The translations under genes were made by a program, and so were the position numbers. Shown in pieces: positions 7,726-15,414 of a DNA stretch of 15,414 nt (position 1 is the first letter of the stretch; each line of letters begins with the position of its first letter). The notes beneath the pieces are model-generated. The model had not been told where the DNA came from. It saw only the letters and a list, made by a program, of their open reading frames with translations, and did not search any database. Source of the DNA: Asterionellopsis glacialis (lineage: Eukaryota; Bacillariophyta; Plagiogrammaphyceae; Rhaphoneidales; Asterionellopsidaceae); the NCBI GenBank assembly GCA_014885115.2, contig WKLE02002790.1:18503-33916 (forward strand), read 5' to 3'.

Positions 7726-9661
7726 GAAATTCTAATTCCCCCAACAATTCAACCAGTGACAATCTTCTGCATCAAAGATGTTTTTCTTTTACTTCATCAA
7801 TATTGCAAGCTTCTTGGACCAAACCATTCCAAAAAAAAGAACATTCTTTGACCAAATTCAACATATTTTATGTCTCTGCCACCAGGTCCCTGTCTCCCTG
7901 GATACCAGGGGCCTGCCTGGTGAAATTCTAATTCCCCCAACAATTCAACCAATGACAATCTTCTGCATCAAAGATGTTTTTCTTTTTACTTGATCAATAT
8001 TGCAAGCTTCTTGGACCAAACCATTCCAAAAAAAGAACATTCTTTGACAAATTCAACCTATTTTTGCTCTCTGCCACCAGGTCTCCGTCTCCCTTGATAC
8101 CAGGTGCCTGTCTGGTGAAATTCAAATTCCACCAAAACTTCAACATTGATAATGTTTTGCATCAAAGATGTTTTTCTTTTACTTGATCAATATTGCAAGC
8201 TTATTCTTTGACCAAACCATTCCAGAAAAAGAATATTCTTTGACCAACTTCAACCTATTTTAGCTCTCTGCCACCAGGTCCCTGTCTCCCTAGATACAAG
8301 GTCCCTGTCTGGTAAAATTCAAATTCCCCCAACAATTCAATCAGTGACAATCTTCTGCATCAAAGATGTTTTCCTTTTGCTTGATCAATATTGCAAGCTT
8401 CTTGGACCAAACCTTTTAAAAAAATGAATATTATTTGACCAAATACAACCTATTTTAGCTCTCTGCCACCAGGTCCCTGTCTCCCAGGATACCAGGTCCC
8501 TGCCTGGTGAAATTCAAATTCCCCCAACAATTCAACCAGTGACTATGTTTTGCATCAAAGATGTTTTATTTTTACTTTATCAATATTGCAAGCTTCTTGG
8601 ACCAAACCATTCCAAACAAAAACATTCTTTGACCAAATTCAACATATTTTAGCTCTCTGCCACCAGGTCCCTGCCACCCTGCTTACCAGAGGCCTACCAG
8701 GTGAAAATTGAAATTCCCCCAACAATTCAGCCAGTGACAGAGTTTTACATCAAATATATTTTCTTTTTCTTTTTCAATATTGCAAGTTTCTTGTACTAAA
8801 CCATTCCCAAAACAAAACATGATTTGACCAAAATTAACATGTCAAACAATTCTAAACCAAATAACAATTCTTTGACCCATAAAAGCAACATGTTTTAGGT
8901 CTCTGCCCAGTCTCTGCCAACCTGCCTACCAGGGGACTGCCTAGAAAAACTCAAATCCCCCAAAACCTCTACAAGTTAGAATATTTTGCATCAACTATTT
9001 TTTCCTTTTACTGTATCCATATTGCAAGCTTCCTTGATCAAACCATTCAAAAATAGAACATGATTTGACCTGTATCAATATGTTTTAGGTAACTGTCAGG
9101 TTCCTCCCACCCTGGCTTAGGAAAATTCACATACCCCAACATTTTGACCAGCAAAAATGTTTTGCTTTAAATCCTTTTTACTTCTGCTTTATCAATATTG
9201 CAAGCTTACTTTACCAAACTATTCCTAACAAAAGAGCATTCTTGGAACATAATCAACTTGTTTTAGGTCTATGTCAGGTTCCTACCACCCTGCCTACTAC
9301 AGGCCTGTTTGGTGAAAATTCCAATACCCCCAACACTTCAGCCAGGGACAATATTTTGCATCAAATATGTTCTCCTTTTGCTTCCTCACTATTGTATGTG
9401 TCCTGGATCAAAGCATACCAAAAAAAGAAAATTGTTTGACCAGAATCAACAAGTTTTAGGTGTCTGCCAGGTCCCTGCCTCCATGCCTAGTAGGGCCCTA
9501 CCTGGTAAAAAAAATTCAAATCCCCCAACATTATTAACAGTAACAATGATTTAGTTTAATTTCTTTTTACTTTTGCTTTATCAGCATTGCAAGCTTCCTG
9601 GACCAAAGCATTCAAAAAAAAGTCTTTTACCAAAATCAACATGTTTTAGGTCTCTGGCAGG

Positions 9662-11016
9662 TGGCAGGTCCCTGCCTCCATACCTCCCAAAGGCCTGCCT
9701 AGGGAAATCTTAAATCCCTCCAACACTTACAACACTTACTTTATTTTACTTTAAATACTTTTTACTTTTGCTTTATCAATATTGCAAGCTTCCTGGACCA
9801 AACCATTCCCAAACAAGAATATTCTCAGACCAGAATCATCATATTTTAGGTCTCTGCTAGCAGGTACCTGCCTACCAGCGGTCTGCCCAGTAAGAATGTA
9901 AATACCCCTCAACACTTTAACCAGTTACAATATTTTACATCATGGATATACTTTTTACTTTTGCTTTCTCAATATTGCAATCCTAACAAAAAAGTATTTT
10001 TTCAATATAATCAACTTGCATTAGGACTCTGCCATGTCCCTGCTGCCTCCCTGCCTGTTAGGGGCCTACCCAGGAAATAGCAACTCCCCCAATACTTCAG
10101 CCAGTAACAATATTTTACTTCAAATATGTTTTCTTTCTTTATCAATATAGGAAGCTTCTTGGACCAAACCATCATTCCAAACAAAATAACATTCTTTGAC
10201 CACAATCAACATGTTTGAGGTCTCTTCCAGGTCCCTATCTCCCTGTCCTCAACCAGGGGCCTGCTTAGGAAAAAATCAAACCTCCCCAACACTTTAACCA
10301 GTTACAATATTTTGGATCAAATATTTAAATATCTGGCAGGTCCCTGTTTCCATACCTCCCAAAGGCCTGACTAGGGAAATCTTAAATCCCTCCAACACTT
10401 ACAACACTTACTTTATTTTATTTTACTTTAAATACTTTTTACTGTTGCTTTATCAATATTGCAAGCTTCCTGGACCAAACCATTCCCAAACAAGAATATT
10501 CTTAGACCAGAATCATCATATTTTAGGTCTCTGCTAGCAGGTACCTGCCTACCAGGGGTCTGCCCAGAGAGAATGTAAATCCCCTCAACACTTTAACCAG
10601 TTACAATATTTTACATCATGGATATACTTTTTACTTTTGCTTTCTCAATATTGCAAGCTTCCTTTATCATAATATTCCTAACAAAAAAGCATTTTTTGAA
10701 TATAATCAACTTGCATTAGGACTCTGCCATGTCCCTGTTGCCTCCCTGCCTGTTAGGGGCCTACCCAGGAAATAGCAACTCTCCCAACACTTCAGCCAGT
10801 AACAATATTTTACTTCAAATATGTTTTCTTTCTTTATCAATATAGGAAGCTTCTTGGACCAAACCATCATTCCAAACAAAATAACATTCTTTGACCACAA
10901 TCAACATGTTTGAGGTCTCTTCCAGGTCCCTATCTCCCTGTCAACCAGGGGCCTGCTTAGGAAAAAAAATCAAACCTCCCCAACACTTTAACCAGTTACA
11001 ATATTTTGCATCAAAT
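9662..11016 (+). repeat. Recent ~0.67-kb tandem duplication inside the array
   Basis: Block A (about 9662-10322) and block B (about 10334-11016) each cover several monomers and are nearly identical, whereas monomers inside one block differ clearly from each other. The offset is 672 bp at the start, 677 after a 5-bp TTATT-type insertion in B, and 695 after a 19-bp segment that A lacks next to its CAATATTGCAA anchor at 9970. Block A is joined to block B through a truncated monomer at about 10322-10334. The pattern fits unequal exchange after the monomers had diverged. Confidence 0.88.
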
Positions 11017-11560
11017 GTTTTTTTACTTTTGCTATATTTATATTGCAAGCTTTCTGGACCAATCCATTCCAAAAAAAAAGAATACTGTATTCTTTGACCA
11101 AAATCAACATATTTAAGGTCTCAGCCAGGTCTCTGTTTTCCTGCCTACACCAGGGGCCTGCCTAGGGAAATCTTAAACCCCCTCAACACTTCAACCAGGT
11201 GCAATATTTTGGATCAAATATTTTTTACTTTTGCTTTATTGATGTAGCAAGCTTCCTTGATCAAAGCATTCCACAAAAAGAACATGATTTGGCCTACATC
11301 ATCATGTTGTAGTTCTCTGCCAGTTCTCTACCACCAGGTCTACCAGGGGTCTACCTTCTTGTGATTCAACATTCAAATACCCCAACATTTTGAACAGTAA
11401 CAATGATTTGGTTTAATTTCTTTTTACTTTTGCTTTATCAATCATATTGGAAGCTTTGTGGGCCAAACCATTCCAAATCAAAAACATGATTTGACCTGCA
11501 TCAACATGTTTTAGGTCTCTACCAGGTCCCTGCCTACCAGGGGCCTGACTAGAGGGAATG

Positions 11561-12137
11561 TATTTACAAAATGGATAAATAAGAAACATCAAAGGATATC
11601 TCACCTAATCTTACAGTTGCTGTGTGGATGTCAAGTACTGGTGGTTGTTAGGAGGCTGTGCTGTGACTGGTCATTGGATCTTTGATTGAAATGAAGAACA
11701 TGCTCTCCCACTGTCCAGAAAGAGTTTTTACATCTGTTGTGGCAGAAAAGGCCAATTCAACTTAGTTGTTTTAGCAATTAGATTTGGCCCATAGTAGAGT
11801 AATAGTCATGTTCTAATTAATTTGTAAATCTACTATATTGTATTGCTAAGGTTGCATCCCCATTGCACAAGAAGAACTTCACTCTTGCTTATGGCCAAGA
11901 AGAACTTGGAGCTGATCTTCAGATTCTTCCCTTCCTATCCAAATTGAATGCAATGACCAACCCCTGCTCTTTCAACTCTGAACACATGCCTTTTCTGCTA
12001 CGTACACTTTCGGAGATAAAAATGTTGGTCTGAACCTGGATTACCTACTGCTACCTTGCCTGAATTAGGACTACGTGAACCGAGAAATACTCAGTAAACA
12101 TGTTTGTGGACTTGAAGAGCATTTGTGACTGTTCAAG
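11561..12137 (+). other. Coding-like fragments, no intact gene
   Basis: Two short plus-strand stretches look protein-like but lack starts and lie in different frames. One (11667-11765) contains LVIGSLIEMKNMLSHCPERV. The other (11821-12033) contains KNFTLAYGQEELGADLQILP and ends LRTLSEIKMLV. The second is 70 codons with no early methionine, and TTGCTAAG just inside it (to 11850) could be a 3' splice site. They may be exons or relics of a gene, possibly the one broken on the other side of the satellite. Open stretches of this length also arise by chance. Confidence 0.25.
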
Positions 12138-12416
12138 ATGGGTAGAATCATCATGTTGTCCTATTCGAAATGTACATACTTGACATACCCAAAAGGTATC
12201 ATAAAGTTTATTACAACAATCATTGTTGCCATTGTCACTATTGATGTTTGTATGTTGCGTGACGATTTCGAGTTGGAGATGATGAATAGGTTTGTTTATT
12301 TGCCGTTTCCCTCCTCTTCTTTTGTAGAATTATTTAGTAGTATCACAAACACCGACATCTTCTCTGTTTACTGCCTTTTGTTCTTCACTATCAAGACAGT
12401 ATTCTTACTTTGCTAG
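12138..12416 (+). CDS. Small hypothetical membrane-like ORF
   Basis: This 92-codon frame has a hydrophobic segment (GIIKFITTIIVAIVTIDV, about residues 19-38) and a second at the C terminus (IFSVYCLLFFTIKTVFLLC). I recognise no family and no conserved motif. Hydrophobic translations are common from T-rich DNA, so this may well not be a gene. Confidence 0.18.
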   Translation: MGRIIMLSYSKCTYLTYPKGIIKFITTIIVAIVTIDVCMLRDDFELEMMNRFVYLPFPSSSFVELFSSITNTDIFSVYCLLFFTIKTVFLLC

Positions 12417-12449
12417 AATTACCATTGAAGAAAGCGGCTACAAGATAGC

Positions 12450-12599
12450 ATGGCACAAGTCTTTTTCCAAGTTCATCCTAAACCCAATGAATGGATTAGC
12501 TTCCAATATTCCACAACGGACGAACATCACGTTCAGTGGAGGGAACAACTTGAGCTGTTGGGGTATTTTCCAAAATCGTCTGACGGATTTCTCTCATGA
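12450..12599 (+). CDS. 49-residue hypothetical ORF
   Basis: This short frame starts MAQVFFQVHPKPNEWISFQY and ends with DGFLS and a TGA. Its composition is unusually protein-like for its length, and it is preceded closely by an in-frame stop, so the ATG at 12450 is the only start. A 14-bp repeat, GAACAACTTGAGCT, occurs inside it (12543-12556) and just after its stop (12598-12611). The opposite strand is also open here in a different frame. I recognise no family. It could be a gene relic. Confidence 0.2.
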   Translation: MAQVFFQVHPKPNEWISFQYSTTDEHHVQWREQLELLGYFPKSSDGFLS

Positions 12600-12662
12600 A
12601 CAACTTGAGCTACTGCATCTGAATCTCGCAGAGAGAGAGGTTCTTCTTGTGCGTTTCCCTTA

Positions 12663-13118
12663 TTAGGGGATGACCCCGATAGATAGATGATTGAGAGTGT
12701 GTAGGAGTAGTACCGCTTTTGAACAGTGATCGACCAGAAGTGTTGGAATAATCCGACCGGCTTCTTCATCTCCCATTCGCAACGATGTTACGACTCCATC
12801 CATCTGCAAGATAGCGAGCATCCTTGGAGAAGTTGAAGGATGGACGCAAGCCAGTTGATTGTTGTTGCTCGTGTTGCTTACTGCTCTATGGTTTACAAGT
12901 CCAAATGCGACCGTGGAGGAATTCGCACAATGATGCATGGGTGACGTGTCTGTCTCTACAGAAGAACACGCAGATAGTTCCCACCTCGCGAAGGATGAGG
13001 GAGATTGTCCCGTTCTTGTTGCATCATCCTGATCGTCCCAGCGATGGTAGCTCGAGCTGATTGGGCGGGACGATTCGTATTTAGTAGGTACGAATACTAC
13101 CAGCGACAGATGTTCCAA
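12663..13118 (-). CDS. 151-residue hypothetical ORF
   Basis: This is the longest open frame between the satellite and the right-hand gene. The sequence under it is visibly less AT-rich than its surroundings, which favours some coding history. The translation is Ser/His/Asn-rich in its first half, with a hydrophobic C-terminal part (RIIPTLLVDHCSKAVLLLHT). There is no signal peptide, zinc motif or other recognisable element. Plus-strand frames in the same place (12824-13060, and a 31-codon frame from 12937) compete with it. Strand and reality are both uncertain. Confidence 0.22.
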   Translation of the reverse strand: MEHLSLVVFVPTKYESSRPISSSYHRWDDQDDATRTGQSPSSFARWELSACSSVETDTSPMHHCANSSTVAFGLVNHRAVSNTSNNNQLACVHPSTSPRMLAILQMDGVVTSLRMGDEEAGRIIPTLLVDHCSKAVLLLHTLNHLSIGVIP

Positions 13119-13140
13119 ACGAAAGTTGACCTAACTAACA

Positions 13141-13212
13141 CCAACAGTTCCAACTTACAAAAAAGTTGAACAAACACCCCCCAATAGTTCCCAATTAATA
13201 CCAATAGTTCTA
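13141..13212 (+). repeat. Three short CCAAYAGTTC direct repeats
   Basis: CCAACAGTTC at 13141, CCAATAGTTC at 13181 and CCAATAGTTC at 13201 are spaced 40 and 20 bp apart in an A/C-rich stretch. Function is unknown. Regular 20-bp spacing could place protein sites on one helix face, but chance is possible. Confidence 0.5.
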
Positions 13213-13295
13213 TGGGCTAATATCCAAGTTTTTTCATTACTTGTCGTCATCATTATGAATAAAAACCACAGGTAAAGTACCATTTCAAGTTACGT

Positions 13296-14278
13296 GGTAC
13301 CAGGTAATGTACAGTACAGTACAAGAGAATGTGGTTTTCAAAAGATTGGCCCATACTAATTTTATTCTTGGATTCCACGGAAGGAACAATAGTTAGTTCT
13401 TCGTTGTGATTGGGAGTAGAAAATGTACCAAATAAAGTTAAAGACATTCCATTTTTGGCGCACCTTCGGAGATATAAAAAAAGTTAGTCCGAATCTGGTT
13501 GTCCTAACCGTTACCCGCTTGTCTAAACTACCGATAAATAATCATGTAGACCAACGTACTTTCGAAATAAGAAATATCTCAAGTATTTTTACATACTTCT
13601 TATAATTTCGTGATTATCGACCTAGAAGAGGGCTGCTTCACTCTTGTCGTATTCAAGAAGATTTTCCGATACCAAGGTACTGTTCCTTTTTTTTAAAAAA
13701 AAAGTCGTACCAGGTACATTACCTGGTATGGTAATCATCCTTGCGGACTTTACCTGGTACCAGGTACAGGAATTACTGTCGTATCATCCGAGTTCTCAGT
13801 AGTGACGTGACTACCATGCTTCTCGGAAAAAATTCTTATTGATTTGAATACACCGAAATAGATCAGTTCAAATCTGTTCACTATCGATGTAAAGTGCCTG
13901 GTAGATACTTATACTAAAGTCGTTCAATAATAAATATCAACACAGTTCCGATCGGTCCGGCTTGCTGAATTATTTAAATTGTATAATATCTGTTACTGTA
14001 TCGACAGATATAGAATACTTACTACGACCAGAAGGAAGTGTTCGCTTCCAATTTACCCCATACAGGTACCTGGTGTACCAGGTACAGTACAGCGATACAT
14101 ATTATCTTTTTTGCGTCAGAGGTTTATACTCTTATACGAGGGATTTCTTGTTCTCTGTGAATGAATTTCTAGCCCAGCAGATATTTAAAGAATTCGAAGA
14201 TATCGGTGGATTCAACAATACTGGATCAATATAGAGATAACGACGGAGTATCTAGATGTGGTAGATTCATACCAGGTA
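13296..14278. promoter_or_regulatory. Cluster of ACCTGGT/ACCAGGT inverted repeats
   Basis: The ACCAGGT motif or its complement occurs again and again, mostly as inverted repeats. GGTACCAGGTA is at 13296-13306. TACCAGGT-acatt-ACCTGGTA is at 13708-13728. The perfect 16-bp palindrome TACCTGGTACCAGGTA is at 13751-13766. CCTGGTA is at 13897-13903. GTACCTGGT-gt-ACCAGGTAC is at 14066-14085. TACCAGGTA is at 14270-14278. No convincing gene occupies the interval: the frames at 13423-13605 and 13962-14234 have no recognisable features. The right-hand secreted-protein gene starts about 590 bp further on. Binding sites for a dimeric protein, or termini of small inverted-repeat transposons, are the main possibilities. 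Confidence 0.6.
13751..13766. repeat. Perfect 16-bp palindrome TACCTGGTACCAGGTA
   Basis: This is the most symmetrical member of the ACCAGGT cluster, with no spacer between the arms. A spaced version with 8-bp arms lies only 23 bp upstream, and one with 9-bp arms lies 300 bp downstream. Confidence 0.8.
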
Positions 14279-14865
14279 GTCTCTCTAGAGTAGAGAGGTT
14301 TCCCATAGTTGGCCCAGCAACAAAATCCCTCCATTCGAAGAAGAATTTTTTTTTATCTGGGTCCGGCCAGCTTATAATTATCTGATCGCGAAATTCACCA
14401 AGAGTACTTGGAAAGTTGCTTGTACAATTCATATCAGTCCATCAAAGTCCATCTCCGCGGTAGCGCCCTAGTTCGAAGAAATCCATTCGTTACACAAGTC
14501 AGTGTCAAAAACAGGTAAGCTATATGATATACGATGCTACCGACGGAGATTGTTCAGCAGCAAGGGGATGTTCGAATGTTCGATTGTGTCGTGTCGTGTC
14601 GTGTCGTCTCGTATTGTATTTGTTTGCCGTACAAGAGTCTGGAATTCCGATTACTGCAAAAGCTTTTGTCCTTGCCCAAAGTTTCTCACAACCCTTGAAA
14701 TATAGGAGATTTGTGTTGAAATGCGAGTTATACCTTGCTTTAACACATGTTTTCATGTATCCCAGCAGGCGCAAAGATATTCATATCTAATCTTCTTTAC
14801 TGCTACATCCGTGTATTCCTTTTTTTACATAGGCTGCTACGTATTCATTGTGATTATCGTAACTA
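14279..14865. promoter_or_regulatory. Upstream region of the right-hand secreted-protein gene
   Basis: No gene is supported here. It contains an inverted repeat CTCTCTA-gag-TAGAGAG (14281-14297) and a GTGTC pentanucleotide run at about 14586-14606. Open frames on both strands at 14502-14790 overlap this run and show no recognisable protein. A promoter role is inferred from position only. Confidence 0.4.
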
Positions 14866-15414
14866 ATGATGCCTTACAAAGCCAAGTCGATTCGAAATAT
14901 GAGATTTTATTTGATCATTATTCATTATGTCATTGGAAAAAGCATTGCGAAAGGTAATCATGCAGGATATTTTTCTTCTGTTTCGAACAGAATGAATCAA
15001 TTTCTGAATGCACACGACTTTGAAAAGAATGAAACTTTACCGGAAGTCCATAACAGTATTGAAACCAAAGAAGATTTCAGTGATCAAGTCCATTATGATG
15101 TAAAAGTTACCACTAGTGACAATTACAGTCGATACCTGAATCAAGCAGCTAATGATGCACAATGCGTAGACGACCTCAATAGTAACACCATTGGACCTTG
15201 CTGCCCTAAGGGTGAGACCTGCACATGTGCCCAATGCGGTTCTGGTTCTAGCAAAGTTTGTTGCTACAAAAGTGGTGTTTTTGGTTGTAATAACCGTAAT
15301 AATTGTGGAAATCAACCAACAGCATCTCCTACGGCTTCACCAACAGCATCTCCTACGGCTTCACCAACAGCATCTCCTACAGCTTCACCAACAGCATCTC
15401 CTACAGCTTCACCA
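14866..15414 (+). CDS. Secreted Cys-rich protein with PTAS repeats (partial, 3' end off window)
   Basis: The frame is open from an in-frame stop at 14860 to the window edge and gives 183 residues without a stop. Two adjacent ATGs (14866 and 14869) compete as start. The N terminus has basic residues followed by FYLIIIHYVIG, a typical signal peptide. A polar, acidic stretch follows (about 40-99). Next is a cysteine-rich region with Cys100, 112, 113, 119, 121, 124, 132, 133, 141 and 147 (GPCCPKGETCTCAQCG, KVCCYKSGVFGC). From 151 onward the protein is PTAS repeats. It should be exported and disulfide-bonded, with an O-glycosylatable stalk, and may belong to the cell wall or extracellular matrix. 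I cannot name the cysteine domain; two CC pairs recall granulin-like folds, but the spacing is not convincing. What follows the repeat lies outside the window. No intron is needed. Confidence 0.85.
   Translation, partial: MMPYKAKSIRNMRFYLIIIHYVIGKSIAKGNHAGYFSSVSNRMNQFLNAHDFEKNETLPEVHNSIETKEDFSDQVHYDVKVTTSDNYSRYLNQAANDAQCVDDLNSNTIGPCCPKGETCTCAQCGSGSSKVCCYKSGVFGCNNRNNCGNQPTASPTASPTASPTASPTASPTASPTASPTASP
15316..15414 (+). repeat. 24-bp coding minisatellite (PTAS), continues off window
   Basis: Just over four copies of a 24-bp unit (CCAACAGCATCTCCTAC, then R-GCTTCA) encode PTASPTAS and run to the last base. Copies differ only at the ACG/ACA codon, two early and two late, which suggests recent expansion. 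Each 24-bp unit is itself two diverged 12-bp halves, one using GCA-TCT-CCT and the other GCT-TCA-CCA. Confidence 0.9.

Larger units (their letters stand above)
7231..11560 (+). repeat. Degenerate satellite array, ~22 monomers near 195 bp
   Basis: The anchor CAATATTGCAAGCTT or a variant recurs at 7235, 7428, 7603, 7798, 7995, 8188, 8386, 8581, 8775, 9018, 9193, 9388, 9582, 9777, 9970, 10143, 10454, 10646, 10838, 11038, about 11240 and 11439. Most intervals are 192-200 bp. Exceptions are three of 173-175 bp, one of 243 bp with an internal partial duplication (about 8808-8895), and one of 311 bp containing a truncated unit. Each monomer has, in order, the anchor, GGACCAAACCATTCC, an A-run, TTTGACCA, TTTTAGGTCTCTGCC, a GC-rich CCAGG/CCTGG block, AATTCCCCCAACA, TTCAACCAGTGACAAT and TTTTACTTTTGCTT. 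Monomers near 7600-8000 are almost identical; those after 8700 are more diverged. Lengths are not multiples of three, so it is not a coding repeat. It may be a structural satellite. Confidence 0.93.

Noticed and set aside
7561..8186. Repeat protein encoded by the satellite (65-codon unit)
   Set aside because: Some monomers are 195 bp and translate in frame for one or two units, but intervals of 175, 193, 197 and 198 bp and many stops break every frame. The protein-like repeats are a by-product of the DNA repeat.
7231..11560. CRISPR-like array
   Set aside because: The repeats are long (~195 bp), contiguous and degenerate, with no unique spacers between identical short repeats, and the context is eukaryotic.
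13962..14234. 90-codon plus frame inside the palindrome cluster
   Set aside because: It has no recognisable motif, is Tyr-rich in the way T-rich DNA translates, and runs across the ACCAGGT inverted repeats. It was not strong enough to list as a gene.
14954..14990. A 37-nt GT...AG intron joining the frame from 14721 to the PTAS frame
   Set aside because: The splice would keep the frame, but it is very short. The unspliced frame from 14866 already gives a start, a signal peptide and an uninterrupted protein.
15037..15315. 92-codon minus-strand frame
   Set aside because: It is the complement of the Cys-rich secreted-protein gene and owes its openness to that gene's codon pattern.
1..15414. tRNA and rRNA genes
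   Set aside because: I looked for the conserved GGTTCGANTCC-type box and for clover-leaf arms. Scattered GTTCGAA strings (for example near 14570) have no matching acceptor or D-arm.

Overview
The window looks like nuclear DNA of a diatom or a close stramenopile relative. It is AT-rich, has long gene-poor stretches with microsatellites, and carries eukaryotic secreted proteins with mucin-like proline/threonine/serine linkers (RPPT, PTAS and PSVTSS-type repeats) and cysteine-rich modules, a style common in diatom secretomes. No bacterial operon structure, ribosome-binding sites, tRNA or rRNA genes were seen. The taxonomic call is inference from protein style, not from a marker gene.

Layout. 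Positions 1-1698 hold no gene I can defend, although 692-1252 has coding-like reading frames on both strands. The segment just before the first gene has a perfect 16-bp palindrome and a purine-rich tract. Positions 1699-4743 encode the one complete, clear gene: a 1014-residue secreted or membrane-anchored zinc metalloprotease of the reprolysin/ADAM (M12B) type, with two low-complexity stalks and a tandem pair of six-cysteine modules at the C terminus. Positions 4744-6548 are intergenic, with a two-copy 57-bp repeat and a GTT-based microsatellite. Positions 6549-7287 carry a broken reading frame (one frameshift, one in-frame stop) of unknown family. It runs straight into a degenerate satellite array at about 7231-11560, built of some 22 monomers near 195 bp. 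Each monomer has a chain of overlapping palindromes and, separately, a GC-rich hairpin block. The 3' half of the array contains a recent duplication of about 0.67 kb.

Positions 11561-13290 contain only short, weakly coding-like fragments on both strands. Positions 13296-14278 contain a striking cluster of inverted repeats built on ACCTGGT/ACCAGGT, including a perfect 16-bp palindrome. The window ends inside a second secreted-protein gene (14866 to the edge) with a signal peptide, a ten-cysteine region and a PTAS repeat encoded by a 24-bp DNA repeat.

The two confident genes are about 10 kb apart, share the style 'secretion signal, cysteine-rich module, O-glycosylation-type repeat', and may both act at the cell surface or in the extracellular matrix. 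Nothing in the sequence shows that they are functionally linked. The most unusual material is non-coding: the satellite with its built-in palindromes, and the ACCAGGTA palindrome cluster upstream of the second secreted-protein gene.
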